A stretch of 64,000 nucleotides of DNA, from positions 2,448,001 through 2,512,000 of the forward strand of contig NZ_CP149571.1 of NCBI RefSeq assembly GCF_037890695.1, written 5' to 3'. The number at the start of each line of letters is the position of its first letter. The first letter of the stretch is position 1. The notes under the pieces were generated by a model. It had not been told where the DNA came from. It worked only from the letters and a program-made list of their open reading frames with translations, and did not search any database. Positions 1-9,546 of the stretch are shown piece by piece. Position numbers and translations under genes: made by a program. This stretch comes from Aeromonas jandaei (GTDB lineage Bacteria; Pseudomonadota; Gammaproteobacteria; Enterobacterales; Aeromonadaceae).

Positions 1-1099
1 GCTGGGGATGGATCTGGATAACGAGCTGGGTAGCGATATTTTCACCCTGCCAACCAGCAAGGGTCTGCCATACAGCACCAACGGAGGAACCTCCGGGGCT
101 ACAGTCAGCTTTGTACCCGGCAAGGGCGCAGAGGTGACTCCTTTTGATTATGAGATCCGTTTCAGCAGCGCTACCGGTTACGAAGTCTTTTCACTGGACA
201 AGGATGGCAATGCAACTTCGGTTGCAACGGGGACTATGCCACCTGCCACTTTCCAGATCCCGGGCCACGGTATTTCGGTGGATTTGACCGGAGCACCAGT
301 TACCGGCGACAAACTGCTGCTGCAACCGACCAAGAGTGCAGCTGCGGGCATAACGCAAAATATTACCCGGCCGGAAGATTTGGCTCTGGCTTCTCCGCTC
401 AAAGCGCAGAAGGACACAAATAATCCGGGGAGCGCAGATATCAAGCTGGGGGGCGTATTCAATACAGGTACAGGGTCAGGTTTTGGCTCCAATAGCCTGA
501 GCTCGACGGCGCCTCAGGTGGTCAAAATTAACGCTGCCGGTGACTATGAGGTCTATGGCCAAGGAGGAACGACTCTAATCGGGGTCGCTCCTGCTGCCAG
601 CAAGGGGCAAAATTTGATGGCAGCCCTGCAATTGCCGCCTCCCGCTACGGGGCCTGTCTATGCAAATCCCAAACAGACCCCAGGTTACGAGTTCAGTATT
701 ACCGGTACGGTCAAGGCGGGTGACAACTTTACTCTCAGCTACAACAGCAACGGCTTTGCCGATAACAGCAATGGTCTCGCTTTGGCCGATTTACAGAACA
801 AGGATCTGGTGCGCAAGAGCACCAATGGCGGTACCACCAACGACAAGATGACCTTTAATGAGGCCTACTCTGGACTGGTTATGTCGGTAGGTAACAATAC
901 CAGCCAGGCGAAGACTTTGCTCAAGGCCAATGAGTCCAAACTTATTCAGAGTTCCGGTATTTACGAGAGTGTCTCCGGGGTCAATCTGGAAGAGGAAGCG
1001 GCCAATCTGATCCGGTTCCAGCAATCCTATGCGGCATCAGCTCAGATCGTCAGTACCGCCAAAACTATTTTCGACACACTGCTCTCTTCCGTGAGGTAA
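1..1099 (+). CDS. flgK: Flagellar hook-associated protein FlgK, C-terminal part
   Basis: The gene enters from the left edge, so its start is missing; about 366 codons are visible, read in the frame whose first full codon is at base 2. FlgK (HAP1) forms the first junction ring between hook and filament outside the cell. The visible part has the low-complexity Ser/Thr/Gly-rich outer domain and then the conserved C-terminal helix with NLEEEAANLIRFQQSYAA and an IVSTAKTIFDTLL tail, the part of the D0 coiled coil shared by hook-associated proteins and flagellin. flgL follows 4 bases after the stop, the usual flgKL order. The family assignment is firm because of the tail and the neighbour. Confidence 0.95.
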   Translation, partial: LGMDLDNELGSDIFTLPTSKGLPYSTNGGTSGATVSFVPGKGAEVTPFDYEIRFSSATGYEVFSLDKDGNATSVATGTMPPATFQIPGHGISVDLTGAPVTGDKLLLQPTKSAAAGITQNITRPEDLALASPLKAQKDTNNPGSADIKLGGVFNTGTGSGFGSNSLSSTAPQVVKINAAGDYEVYGQGGTTLIGVAPAASKGQNLMAALQLPPPATGPVYANPKQTPGYEFSITGTVKAGDNFTLSYNSNGFADNSNGLALADLQNKDLVRKSTNGGTTNDKMTFNEAYSGLVMSVGNNTSQAKTLLKANESKLIQSSGIYESVSGVNLEEEAANLIRFQQSYAASAQIVSTAKTIFDTLLSSVR

Positions 1100-1103
1100 C
1101 GTC

Positions 1104-2312
1104 ATGCGCATTACGACCAACATGATCTACGACCGGAATATCTATTCCCTCAACAATGCCAATGAGCGGCTCAATACCGCGTATCAGCAGCTGCAGACCG
1201 GCAATAAATTCCAGACGGCTGGCGAAGACCCGGCTGGCATGAGCCAAAAGATGGCGCTGACCAAGGAGATCGACCTTTTCAAGCAGTATGGGGTCAACGG
1301 TAGCCTGCTGGAGAACAGCCTTGGCCATGAAGAGACGGTATTGGATTCTTTGAATACCGCCATGCTGAGTGCCCAGACCCTGATCCAGAAGTCACACAAT
1401 GGCTCCATCAGCATGGATGACCGCAAAGCCATCGCCAGTGAGCTGGAAGGGTTGCAGCAGCAGATGTTTGACCTGATGAACAGCAAGAACTCTCAGGGGG
1501 AATATATCTTTGGCGGCAACCAGAGCAAGACCCAGCCCTATGTGAAGGACACCAACGGGAAGTTCATCTATCAGGGGGATACCGGGCAGCGCGAGATCCA
1601 GGTCTCGCCGACCGTGAAGATTGCGGCCAATGACTCGGGTCAGGATCTCTTCGAGATAGTGGCAACCAGGCGAACTGCCAGCGCGGGGACAGCCAATATC
1701 AAAGTTGGCATTGCGGATCAGGGCAACTTTGATAACTTTTTCCAGTCAAACTACAACTCGGCGCTGGCCAGCAATGACTACACCGTTTCCACCACAATAG
1801 GACCTCCCGACACCTATCAGATCAAGGATTCCGGTGGGACAACACTGCAGACGGGTGATTACAAACCAGGCACCGCGATCCCGTTCAACGGCCTTGAGTT
1901 GACGCTTGATTTGCCAGCAGGTGGGGCAGCACAGCAGTTTTCGCTCAATCCGCCAAAGAACGACAACATTCTCAATGGCATGTCCGACTTCATCAACGCG
2001 CTGCGTGATCCGACCATCTCTGCCGATACCTTCGAGGATAAGGTAGCTGATGCAACCGTCCATATGAAAAACGCCCGGTTGAACATGGATCACGGGATGG
2101 GCGAGCTGGGTGGCCGAATGAATAGCCTTGAGCAGGTGATGAGCTCCAACGAGGGGTTGAGCACACTGAATACCGAGGCGAGGGCCAAGGTTTCCGAGGC
2201 CGATCTCTACGAGGTGATATCAACACTGTCGAAAGAGGATGCAGCGCTGAGTGCGTCGCAACTCTCCTTCAGCAAGATAAGCCGGCTGACCCTGTTTGAT
2301 TACATCCGCTAA
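1104..2312 (+). CDS. flgL: Flagellar hook-associated protein FlgL
   Basis: 402 residues, HAP3, the second hook-filament junction protein. The N-terminus (MRITTNMIYDRN, then a helix with NANERLNTAYQQLQTG) and the C-terminus (ISTLSKEDAALSASQLSFSKI...LFDYIR) are the flagellin-like D0/D1 helices. The central part, about residues 140-300, is the variable exposed domain. The start has a GAGGT Shine-Dalgarno 7 bases upstream, overlapping the flgK stop region, so the two are probably translated from one message. A strong terminator follows directly, so this is the end of the flg operon. Length is typical for Vibrio/Aeromonas polar FlgL. Confidence 0.95.
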   Translation: MRITTNMIYDRNIYSLNNANERLNTAYQQLQTGNKFQTAGEDPAGMSQKMALTKEIDLFKQYGVNGSLLENSLGHEETVLDSLNTAMLSAQTLIQKSHNGSISMDDRKAIASELEGLQQQMFDLMNSKNSQGEYIFGGNQSKTQPYVKDTNGKFIYQGDTGQREIQVSPTVKIAANDSGQDLFEIVATRRTASAGTANIKVGIADQGNFDNFFQSNYNSALASNDYTVSTTIGPPDTYQIKDSGGTTLQTGDYKPGTAIPFNGLELTLDLPAGGAAQQFSLNPPKNDNILNGMSDFINALRDPTISADTFEDKVADATVHMKNARLNMDHGMGELGGRMNSLEQVMSSNEGLSTLNTEARAKVSEADLYEVISTLSKEDAALSASQLSFSKISRLTLFDYIR

Positions 2313-2346
2313 ATGCAAAAAGGCCCCCACCGGGGCCTTTTTGCAT
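2313..2346 (+). terminator. Rho-independent terminator after flgL
   Basis: A near-perfect inverted repeat (ATGCAAAAAGGCCCC and GGGCCTTTTTGCAT around a CACCG loop) with a T run begins at the base after the flgL stop. It ends the flagellar operon and separates it from the mgtE leader. Confidence 0.9.
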
Positions 2347-2500
2347 ATTGGGCTATCCCGTTGTTGAGCCGTGATTTGGCCAGTAATTGTAACAAGCTGT
2401 TACCTATGGTGGTTTCTGGCGGAAGCGGGGTTGACCTTGCTGTGTGATTGGACAATTATGCCGCCCGCACAACAGTGCGTTGTGCAAGTTTAATTGCAGC

Positions 2501-2660
2501 ATCTCGTTAGGCGAGGCTCCTGTATAAACACAGGCCACTGATCTCACGACGTCCAGAGACGCCCAAGATCAGGACAGTTTTCATCGGATTAAGGTGTAAA
2601 CCCAAGTGGCTTCCGGCATGCCGGATACGTTATGCAGTGCTAAAGCTGGTACGTGGGGAT
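2501..2660 (+). promoter_or_regulatory. M-box (ykoK) magnesium riboswitch upstream of mgtE
   Basis: The stretch has the conserved M-box blocks in order: CGTTAGGCGAGGCTCCTGTAT (core start, 2505 on), ACAGGCCACTG, ACGTCCAGAGACGCC, ATTAAGGTG, a GGCTTCCGGCATGCC region, and ATGCAGTGCTAAAGCT at the 3' side (to about 2647). These match, block for block, what I know of the B. subtilis mgtE leader. M-box RNAs fold compactly on binding several Mg2+ ions and then switch off the downstream Mg2+ transporter gene. The gene that follows is mgtE, which agrees. The exact ends are approximate. Confidence 0.9.
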
Positions 2661-2767
2661 GATGACACGCCGAACGGCGTCATTTCCTGCCTATTACTCG
2701 TCAATCAAATTGCTGTTTTCTTTCAGATGGCGAACGGATCTCCGTTCGCGCTCAGGCTCGCCTGAAA
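2661..2767 (+). promoter_or_regulatory. Expression platform of the M-box leader with mutually exclusive hairpins
   Basis: The heptamer CGAACGG occurs twice, at 2671-2677 and 2731-2737, and its complement CCGTTCG occurs once at 2742-2748. The second copy can form a tight local hairpin (2730-2738 with 2741-2749); the first copy can instead pair locally with CGGCGTC or at long range with 2742-2748. An outer pair TTTCAG (2721-2726) / CTGAAA (2762-2767) would bring the structure to a few bases from the mgtE start. There is no long T run, so control of translation initiation looks more likely than a classic terminator. This is inference from base pairing alone. Confidence 0.55.
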
Positions 2768-2786
2768 TCACATGGGATTATTTGTG

Positions 2787-4130
2787 ATGAAGAAAACACA
2801 CACCATTCTCAACCGTCATCAATTGCTCGATCTCGCCAGCCTGCAGGGTTGGCTGGAACACAATCTGGATCCGGTTCAGCGCGCCGATCAACTGCTGACC
2901 CTGCGTCCGGAAGAGCTCAACTGCATCTTTGATACCTTGCCTGTGCCGCAGGGGGCTGAACTTATCGCCTCTCTGTCGGCAGAGAGTGCGGGTCGTCTGT
3001 TGCAACGCATGCATGGCAGCATAGTTACAGTCTTGCAAGAAGCCATTCCCCGTCGCGAGATGGTGGCTATCCTGCGCAAGCTCGGCCGTCAGGATCGCAC
3101 CATGCTGTTGGCGCGTTTCCCGACCCAGGCCCAGGCCATGTACTACTCCCTGCTCGACTGGCCTACCGAGTCGGTCGGGGCCAACATGCGTCATGAATAC
3201 CTGGCCGTGAGCGAACAGGATACCGTAGGCAAGGCCAAGCAGCTGATCCACGATGCCTGGGATAATGCCCAGCTGTTTCGCCACATCTATGTGGTCAACG
3301 CGGATGGGCGTCTGCAGGGGAGCATCTCGCTCAAGACTCTGCTGATCGCTGACCCGCTTGCCAGCGTCGCAACTCTGATGGATCGTGAAACGGTGCGGAT
3401 CAACGCCCGTGCGGATCAGGAGCTGGCTGCGCGCCTGCTGATTGACCGCGACCTGTCGGTGTTGCCGGTCGAGGATCAGGGGCGGCTGGTCGGTATTTTC
3501 CACGTTGATGATGCCGCAGATATCCTGGAGCTCGAATCCACCGAGGATGCCGAGATGCAGGGTGGTTCATCGCCGCTGGATACCCCCTATCTGCAGGCAA
3601 CTCCCTGGCAGTTGTGGCGCAAGCGGGTGGGCTGGTTGCTCATTCTGTTTGTGGCCGAAGCCTATACCGGCACCGTGCTGCGGGCTTTCGAGGAGCAGTT
3701 GGAAGCTGCTATTGCCCTGGCATTCTTTATCCCTCTGCTGATCGGTACCGGTGGTAACAGTGGTACCCAGATCACCACTACCATAGTGCGAGCCATGGCG
3801 GTCGGGGAGGTGAGTTTGCGCAACCTCGGCACTGTGCTGAAGAAGGAGCTCTCCACCGGTCTGCTCATTTCGGCCGCTATTGCGCTGGCGGCTTGGGTGC
3901 GAGCCTGGAGTCTGGGGGTGGGGCCCCAGATTGGCATGGTAGTTACTCTGACCATCATCGCCATCGTGCTCTGGAGTGCCACCGTGGCGTCGGTTATCCC
4001 CATGGTGCTGCGCCGCTTCCGTATCGACCCGGCGGTCGTATCGGCCCCCTTTATCGCGACGTTGGTGGATGGTACCGGTCTTATCATCTACTTCGAGATT
4101 GCCAAGCTGTTGTTGCCCGAGCTGCAGTAA
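2787..4130 (+). CDS. mgtE: Magnesium transporter MgtE
   Basis: 447 residues from the ATG at 2787; an in-frame ATG at 2772 would add five. Neither has a strong Shine-Dalgarno; 2787 has a weak GGGA about 9 bases upstream. The domain order is that of MgtE: an N-terminal superhelical domain, a CBS pair (about residues 140-255, with VVNADGRLQGSISLKTLL and VLPVEDQGRLVGIFHVDDA), and a C-terminal five-helix membrane domain with the pore motif GTGGNSGTQ. The CBS/N domains bind cytosolic Mg2+ and close the channel. The M-box leader adds gene-level Mg2+ feedback. MgtE has been linked to adherence and swarming in A. hydrophila (literature knowledge), which fits its place beside flagellar genes. Confidence 0.95.
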   Translation: MKKTHTILNRHQLLDLASLQGWLEHNLDPVQRADQLLTLRPEELNCIFDTLPVPQGAELIASLSAESAGRLLQRMHGSIVTVLQEAIPRREMVAILRKLGRQDRTMLLARFPTQAQAMYYSLLDWPTESVGANMRHEYLAVSEQDTVGKAKQLIHDAWDNAQLFRHIYVVNADGRLQGSISLKTLLIADPLASVATLMDRETVRINARADQELAARLLIDRDLSVLPVEDQGRLVGIFHVDDAADILELESTEDAEMQGGSSPLDTPYLQATPWQLWRKRVGWLLILFVAEAYTGTVLRAFEEQLEAAIALAFFIPLLIGTGGNSGTQITTTIVRAMAVGEVSLRNLGTVLKKELSTGLLISAAIALAAWVRAWSLGVGPQIGMVVTLTIIAIVLWSATVASVIPMVLRRFRIDPAVVSAPFIATLVDGTGLIIYFEIAKLLLPELQ

Positions 4131-4148
4131 GCCAGAACCTGAGAATGC

Positions 4149-4177
4149 AAAAGGCAGCCCACGGGCTGCCTTTTTTA
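4149..4177 (+). terminator. Terminator after mgtE (bidirectional with ppx)
   Basis: AAAAGGCAGCCC-ACG-GGCTGCCTTTTTT: a 9-bp GC stem flanked by A and T runs, so it can serve mgtE on the plus strand and ppx on the minus strand. Confidence 0.9.
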
Positions 4178-4193
4178 TATCTCTCTTTGCGGT

Positions 4194-5684
4194 TCAGCCG
4201 AGCTGGAACAACAGTGGCCAGCCCTGCTCCTGGCAATAACGGTGCTCCTTCTCCAGATTCTGCATCAGGAGACGGTTCTCCTCGCACCAGTCGATCGGCA
4301 GGGTCACTACCAGCTGATCCCCTTGTACCGCAACTTTCCACTCAGGCAGCAGGTTGTCCTGGCGCTTGTGGTGCGCGGCGACTGCGAGGCGCAAAATGCG
4401 GATGCAGCGAAGCACGGTTTGCAGGTCGTGGTTGGGCAGGGGCGGCAGCTCGGAGAGTTTTAGCCCCTTGCGCTGGAAGCGTACCAGCGCGGCCAGCAAT
4501 GCCTGATCGTCCTGGTTGAAGCCGGGCAGGTCGGTGTGTTGCAGGATATAGGCGGAGTGGCGGTGGATGCCGCTGTAGTTGATGGCAAGGCCAATTTCGT
4601 GCAGCCGTGCCGCCCAGCCGAGGATGGCGCGATAGGGCTCTATTTCCATCTGCCAGGGCCCTTGCAGGGCATCAAACAGGGTCAGCACGCTCTGCTCCAC
4701 CCGGGCGGCTTGTTTGCGGTCCATCCGGTAGTGGGTGCCGAGCGCTTGCGCCGTGCGCTCGCGGATATCGTGGTGCTGCAAGCGCTCCTCGAACTCATAC
4801 AGCAATCCTTCACGCAGGGCACCGTCAGAGTAGTCGAGCCGCTCGATGGGCAGCGAGGTAAACAGGCCAAGCAGGATGGCAACCGCGGCGGCAAACACCT
4901 CCTGACGCTCCTCGGTGAGCCCGACCAGTTTGAGGTTATCGACCCGCTTGTGTTCGATCATCAGCGCCTTGAGGCGCTCCAGCCCCTCCAGCGTAATGCT
5001 GCCATCGGTCAGCCCTTCACCCTGCAGCACATCCCGCACGGTGCGGATCGAGCCTGAGCTGCCAAGACAGCTCTGCCAGCCCAGCTTGCGGTACTGGTTG
5101 ACGATGGGGGCGAGCTGGTGCTGCGCCTCCAGCACTGCATTGGTGAAGTGCTTGTCACTCAGCTTGCCGCTGGCAAAGAAGCTCTGGGTAAAGCTGACGC
5201 AGCCCATCTTGCGGCTGGTGAGGGCCTTGTGTTCAAACCCTTCACCGATGATGAGCTCGGTGCTACCGCCGCCGATATCGATGACCAGTACCTGGCCCTC
5301 GATATGCTGGGTATGGGCGACCCCCTGATAGATGAGCCGTGCTTCTTCCTGCCCGCTGATGATCTCGATGGGGTGGTTGAGCACCTTGGCCGCTTCGCTG
5401 ACGAACTCGCGTGCGTTGCTGGCTCGGCGCAATGTGTAGGTGCCGGCGATGCGGATCTGATCCGGTTTGATGTTGGTGAGCCGCTCGGCAAAGAGTGACA
5501 GACAGGCGAGGCCGCGTTCCATCGCCTCCGGGCTCATTCGTTTCTGCTCATCCATCCCTTCCGCCAGCCGCACCCGCTCCTTGATGCGATCGACGATGCG
5601 AAAACGCCCTTCGCTCAGATGGGCGATCACCATATGAAAACTGTTGGAGCCGAGATCGACGGCGGCGTAGAGGCTATTGTCCAT
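4194..5684 (-). CDS. ppx: Exopolyphosphatase Ppx/GppA family
   Basis: 496 residues. Ppx removes orthophosphate from the ends of polyphosphate. The N-terminal half is an actin-like (ASKHA) ATPase fold with the phosphate loops [15 protein letters not shown] (residues 7-21) and [16 protein letters not shown] (about 143-158); the C-terminal half is the HD-like helical domain. The start codon overlaps the end of ppk by 11 bases, so the pair is translationally coupled, as in the ppk-ppx operons of enteric bacteria. By sequence alone it could be called GppA (guanosine pentaphosphatase), which shares the fold; the ppk neighbour favours Ppx. Confidence 0.9.
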   Translation of the reverse strand: MDNSLYAAVDLGSNSFHMVIAHLSEGRFRIVDRIKERVRLAEGMDEQKRMSPEAMERGLACLSLFAERLTNIKPDQIRIAGTYTLRRASNAREFVSEAAKVLNHPIEIISGQEEARLIYQGVAHTQHIEGQVLVIDIGGGSTELIIGEGFEHKALTSRKMGCVSFTQSFFASGKLSDKHFTNAVLEAQHQLAPIVNQYRKLGWQSCLGSSGSIRTVRDVLQGEGLTDGSITLEGLERLKALMIEHKRVDNLKLVGLTEERQEVFAAAVAILLGLFTSLPIERLDYSDGALREGLLYEFEERLQHHDIRERTAQALGTHYRMDRKQAARVEQSVLTLFDALQGPWQMEIEPYRAILGWAARLHEIGLAINYSGIHRHSAYILQHTDLPGFNQDDQALLAALVRFQRKGLKLSELPPLPNHDLQTVLRCIRILRLAVAAHHKRQDNLLPEWKVAVQGDQLVVTLPIDWCEENRLLMQNLEKEHRYCQEQGWPLLFQLG

Positions 5685-7743
5685 TGTTTGACTCGATACG
5701 TTTGAGATAGTCGTAAATCGCGACCTGAGAGCGGATTTTGCGGCGGTTGCCCCGCTTCACATATTCGTTCTGCTGGTCGGCATCGATCACCCGCGCCTTG
5801 CAGGTATCACTCAGTTGTAGCTCGAGAATATCCATGATGCGCTGTTTGAGCCGCTCGTCATAGATGGGGGTACCCACCTCGATCCGGCCGTCAATATTGC
5901 GGCTCATCCAGTCGGCGCTGGAGATATAGAGCTGGGGGTTTCCCTTGTTGTGGAACACCATCACCCGCGGGTGCTCGAGGAAGCGATCGATGATGCTGAT
6001 CACCTTGATGTTGTCACTGAGGCCTGGCACTCCCGGGCGCAGGGCACACATGCCACGGATGATCATCTGGATCGGCACCCCGGCCTGCCCGGCGGCATAG
6101 AGCCGGTTGATGAGATCACGGTTCACCAGGTTGTTGATCTTGAGGGTGATGCCGCTGGGTTGCCCAGCCTTGGCGTTGGAGAGCTCGTTGTCGATGAGAC
6201 GATAGAGCTGACGCCGACTGTTGATGGGGGAGACCAGCAGGTGGTTGAACTTGTAGCGCCGGTAGGGGTATTCGATGTACTCGAACACGCTCTCCACCTC
6301 GGCGGTGATGTCAGGATGGCGGGTCAGCAGCGAGAAGTCGGTATAGATCTTGGCGGTCTTCTCGTTGAAATTGCCGGTCCCGATATGGGCGTAGCGCACC
6401 GCCTCGCCGTTTTCGTGGCGGGTGATGAGGCAGAGCTTGGAGTGGATCTTGAGGCTCGGCACCCCGAACACCACCTTGACCCCGGCATCGGTCAGGATGT
6501 TGGCCCAGTCGATGTTGGCCGCTTCGTCGAAGCGGGCGCGCAGCTCCACCACCACGGTCACCTTCTTGCCGTTGTTGGCGGCATCGATGAGGGAGTGGAT
6601 GATCCGCGACTTCTTGGCGACTCGATAGATGTTGATGCGAATGGCGCTGACTGCCGGATCGAACGCCGCCTGACGCACCAGCTCGGTGAAGTGGTGGAAC
6701 TTGTGGTACGGGTAGTAGAGCAGGATGTCCTGCTTGGTGATGGCATCGAAGGCATTGACGAAGCCGTCAAAGTCGCGGCAATCGATGGCCGGCAGCTTGG
6801 GGTTTTCCAGATAGTCGCGGCCCACGTTGGGGAAGCCGATGAAATCTTTGAAGTTGTGATACCGCCCGCCCGGCATGATGGCGTCGTAGGAGCTGATCTG
6901 CAGCTTGAGCTTGAGGAAGCTTATCATCGCCGCCGGCATCTCCCGCTCGTAGACGAAACGTACCGGCATGGCAGTGAGACGCTGTTTCAAGCCGTCACTC
7001 ATCTTGTCGACCAGGCTCAAGTCCAGCTGGTCGGAGAGGTCATATTCGGCATCCCGGGTCAGCTTCACCGCATAGGCGGCAATCTCGTCGTAGTCGAAGA
7101 AGCCTTTGAAGATCTCGTCCAGACAGAAGCGGATCACATTGTCCAGAATGATGATCTGCTTCTTGCGGCGGGTCCCTTCCGGCGGCAGCTGGAAGAAACG
7201 GGGCAGGTCATCGGTCGGCACTTCCACCAGCGCATACTGGATCACCTGGCCATTCTTTTTCATCTCGATGGCCAGATAGGTGTGCTCGTCTTTCAGGAAC
7301 TTGACCGGGTTGACCTCCTTGTTGAGCAGGATCGGGATGATGTGGCGCAGCACCTTCTCCCGAAAGAACACCCGCAGCCACTTCTGGATGGCGTCGGAGA
7401 GCTGGTTTTCGTTGACCAGAAAGATGTTGTGGCGAGCCAGGGCGATCAGCAGCTCCTTGTAGGTGTTGTCGAATGCCTCGCCAAGGGCCATCACCTTCTG
7501 CTGGATGGCGCGCAGCAGCACCTTGGCTTCATCGTCGCCGCCATGTACTTCATTGATCAGAATGCGGCGCTTGACGTCCGACACCCGAACTTTAAAAAAC
7601 TCATCCTGGTTGGAGGAGAAGATCCCCAAAAAGCGGACCCGCTCGATGAGGGGGACCGTCTTGTCCATCGCTTCTTGCAACACCCGTTCATTGAATGAGA
7701 GCCAGCTCAGCTCTTTCTCTTCATACAGCTTGTCGGTGCTCAT
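5674..7743 (-). CDS. ppk1: Polyphosphate kinase 1
   Basis: 689 residues (E. coli Ppk is 688). It polymerises ATP gamma-phosphate into polyphosphate, reversibly, at the membrane. The start [20 protein letters not shown] is chosen over an upstream in-frame ATG because AGAGG lies 7 bases upstream and this is the conserved N-terminus. Visible features are the N domain ([15 protein letters not shown]), the head domain, and the two phospholipase-D-like catalytic domains with [11 protein letters not shown], the autophosphorylation histidine region KIHSKLCLI, and [15 protein letters not shown] Pho box lies 58 bases upstream. It is followed by overlapping ppx. Identification is firm. Confidence 0.97.
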   Translation of the reverse strand: MSTDKLYEEKELSWLSFNERVLQEAMDKTVPLIERVRFLGIFSSNQDEFFKVRVSDVKRRILINEVHGGDDEAKVLLRAIQQKVMALGEAFDNTYKELLIALARHNIFLVNENQLSDAIQKWLRVFFREKVLRHIIPILLNKEVNPVKFLKDEHTYLAIEMKKNGQVIQYALVEVPTDDLPRFFQLPPEGTRRKKQIIILDNVIRFCLDEIFKGFFDYDEIAAYAVKLTRDAEYDLSDQLDLSLVDKMSDGLKQRLTAMPVRFVYEREMPAAMISFLKLKLQISSYDAIMPGGRYHNFKDFIGFPNVGRDYLENPKLPAIDCRDFDGFVNAFDAITKQDILLYYPYHKFHHFTELVRQAAFDPAVSAIRINIYRVAKKSRIIHSLIDAANNGKKVTVVVELRARFDEAANIDWANILTDAGVKVVFGVPSLKIHSKLCLITRHENGEAVRYAHIGTGNFNEKTAKIYTDFSLLTRHPDITAEVESVFEYIEYPYRRYKFNHLLVSPINSRRQLYRLIDNELSNAKAGQPSGITLKINNLVNRDLINRLYAAGQAGVPIQMIIRGMCALRPGVPGLSDNIKVISIIDRFLEHPRVMVFHNKGNPQLYISSADWMSRNIDGRIEVGTPIYDERLKQRIMDILELQLSDTCKARVIDADQQNEYVKRGNRRKIRSQVAIYDYLKRIESNNGQ

Positions 7744-7786
7744 GTTATGCCTCTGGTCTCTAATCAGTTCGCCTCTGCGCGGCAGG

Positions 7787-7818
7787 TATGACGTGAATAT
7801 ATGACAGAAAAGTGACAG
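7787..7818 (-). promoter_or_regulatory. Pho box upstream of ppk1
   Basis: Read on the minus strand: CTGTCAC, TTTT, CTGTCAT (7818 down to 7801), then a degenerate third repeat TCACGTCAT. The two clear half-sites match the PhoB CTGTCAT repeat with the standard 4-base spacer (11-bp period). Ten bases after the second half-site comes CATACC, a weak -10, the normal distance for a PhoB-activated promoter. It lies in the gap between the gcvR-like gene and ppk1. Confidence 0.8.
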
Positions 7819-7823
7819 CAATA

Positions 7824-8336
7824 TTACTCGGGCATCGCCTCATCAATATCGACCACCAGATCATCGGAGAGAGACTCCAGCGCAGAGACAAGACTCTCCA
7901 TCTCCAGCCCGTCTGGCAGGGCAACCAGTGCATGGGCGTAGAAGAGCGATGCGCCGGAGTGGGGTGCCGGTTCACAGCCAGTGGTGAGATCGGCCACATT
8001 GATATCAAGTTGCCGCAGGATGCTCGCCACTTCGTGGACGATGCCGGGGCGATCATTGCCGGTGACCGTCATCACCACCTGATGGGCCGGTTCGGCGGTG
8101 GGGGTCCCTTCGGCAAAACTGATGGTGAGGCCGGGCAGCAGGGCCAGCGCTTCGCACAGGCTGCGGTAGTGCTCCTCGGGCACGGCTACATGGAGGATGC
8201 CGGCAAACTGGCCTGCCAGCTCGCTCATGGCACTGCCCAGCCAGTTGCCCTGCTCGCGACTGATGACGGCAGCCAGACTCTCGACGATACCTGGTTTGTC
8301 TGCACCGATCACGGTGACCACCAATTGCTTTTGCAT
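7824..8336 (-). CDS. gcvR: Glycine cleavage system transcriptional repressor GcvR-like (tandem ACT)
   Basis: 170 residues from the ATG at 8336, which has AGGAGAG just upstream; a longer in-frame start exists at 8369. Two ACT domains are visible: [20 protein letters not shown] (residues 3-22) and [20 protein letters not shown] (about 92-111). GcvR binds glycine through such domains and holds the activator GcvA in its repressing form; it has no DNA-binding domain of its own. Many gammaproteobacteria carry related double-ACT proteins whose partner is unknown, so the glycine role is inference. It is upstream of ppk1 on the same strand, but the Pho box in the gap suggests a separate ppk promoter. 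Confidence 0.75.
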   Translation of the reverse strand: MQKQLVVTVIGADKPGIVESLAAVISREQGNWLGSAMSELAGQFAGILHVAVPEEHYRSLCEALALLPGLTISFAEGTPTAEPAHQVVMTVTGNDRPGIVHEVASILRQLDINVADLTTGCEPAPHSGASLFYAHALVALPDGLEMESLVSALESLSDDLVVDIDEAMPE

Positions 8337-8526
8337 CCTGCTCTCCTTGGAATTGGGTTTCTCCAGCATTGTGCCTGCTGTGGCTGGTCATATGAAGCCC
8401 CGCCCGCTGGCAAATGGATAAAAAGCAGGGACTTTTACACTTTCCATACGCTTGCCTGCTGCCTTGCGTGACGCTGGCTGTGGTAAAGTGTTCCCCCTTT
8501 CGTGTTGTGAACTGGATTGTGCTCTC

Positions 8527-9414
8527 ATGAATACCCTCGTCCTGTCGGGATTACTGCTGCTGGCCCTGCTGGTGCTGGCGATTTTCTGGAGCAGAAACAA
8601 GGAGCAGAAGCAGCTGCCCTACGATCTGCAGGAGACGCTCTTCACTCCGGCCGAGCGCTCTTTTCTCGGGGTTCTGGATCTGGCGGTAGGCGACAAGGCC
8701 AGAGTCCTGGCCAAGGTGCGGGTGGCCGATGTGCTGACCCCGCAAGCGGGACTCGGCAAGAGCAAATGGCAGCAACACTTCAACAAGATCAGCGGCAAGC
8801 ATTTTGACTATCTGCTCTGCCATCCGACCGACCTCTCGTTTATCTGCGCCATCGAGCTGGATGACAGCTCTCACCGTCATCAGAAGCGCAAGGCGCGTGA
8901 TCTCTTTCTGAAAACTGCCTGCGACAGCGCCGGTCTGCCCCTGCTGCAAATTCCGGCCAGCAGCGGTTATCAGGTGGAAGAGTTGCGCGAACAGATTCTG
9001 CCGTTGCTGGTCAAAACCAGCGAGCCGCTGGTCGATGATTTGCTGCCGGGCCAGCGGCGCGAACCCACCTTCAATCCTCTGTTGCTGGACGGGGTCGATC
9101 TTGGCACGCCGCTCCGCGGTGGCTCGCCACAGGCAACTGTTCGCCCGGTCGATGAAGAGCCGCTTCACTTCCCAAATCTGGAGCGCCCTGCGCCGAGCAT
9201 TGCGGTTCCCGTGCAGGAGCCGGAGCTTGCCGACAACCTGTTTGCCGATCCGTCTGAAGACGAGGATGAAGAGGTGCACCACTGTCCTCGCTGCGATGCG
9301 CCGCTGGTGGAGCGTGAAGCCAAGAAAGGGCCCCATGCCGGTCGCCTCTTTCTGGCCTGCAGCCGTTTCCCCGAGTGCCGCTACGCGACCCCGCGCCACC
9401 ATATCCACCCTTGA
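8527..9414 (+). CDS. DUF2726 protein with a membrane anchor and C-terminal zinc ribbon
   Basis: 295 residues. Start at 8527 (MNTLVLSGLLLLALLVLAIF), giving a single N-terminal transmembrane helix at residues 4-21 with the rest in the cytoplasm. About residues 35-165 are a DUF2726 domain, a restriction-endonuclease-like fold, with FDYLLCHPTDLSFICAIELD containing the D...E-x-D pattern of PD-(D/E)XK nucleases. After a linker of low conservation comes a topoisomerase-type zinc ribbon (CPRCDAPLVER...LFLACSRFPECRY, about 258-290). The combination suggests nucleic-acid binding at the membrane, but no function is established. It stands alone, 243 bases before flrA. Confidence 0.8.
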   Translation: MNTLVLSGLLLLALLVLAIFWSRNKEQKQLPYDLQETLFTPAERSFLGVLDLAVGDKARVLAKVRVADVLTPQAGLGKSKWQQHFNKISGKHFDYLLCHPTDLSFICAIELDDSSHRHQKRKARDLFLKTACDSAGLPLLQIPASSGYQVEELREQILPLLVKTSEPLVDDLLPGQRREPTFNPLLLDGVDLGTPLRGGSPQATVRPVDEEPLHFPNLERPAPSIAVPVQEPELADNLFADPSEDEDEEVHHCPRCDAPLVEREAKKGPHAGRLFLACSRFPECRYATPRHHIHP

Positions 9415-9429
9415 ACTGCTGCATCTGAG

Positions 9430-9459
9430 TGATACCGCCGCCGGCAAGGCGGTATCACC
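9430..9459 (+). terminator. Hairpin after the DUF2726 gene
   Basis: TGATACCGCC and GGCGGTATCA form a 10-bp stem around a GCCGGCAA loop. There is no clear T run, so it may be a weak terminator or mRNA 3' stabiliser. Confidence 0.5.
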
Positions 9460-9546
9460 TGAATATTCCCTGCGAAAAAAATGCCGTAGCCATTTCGTTT
9501 ATCCCCGTTTTATGTCGATACACTTAGCCTGAATACGACAATTTTT

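Noticed and set aside
5950..7698. 582-codon plus-strand frame opposite ppk1
   Set aside because: A shadow of the GC-rich ppk1 gene; its translation is Val/Asp/His/Gly-rich without any motif, while ppk1 on the other strand is complete.
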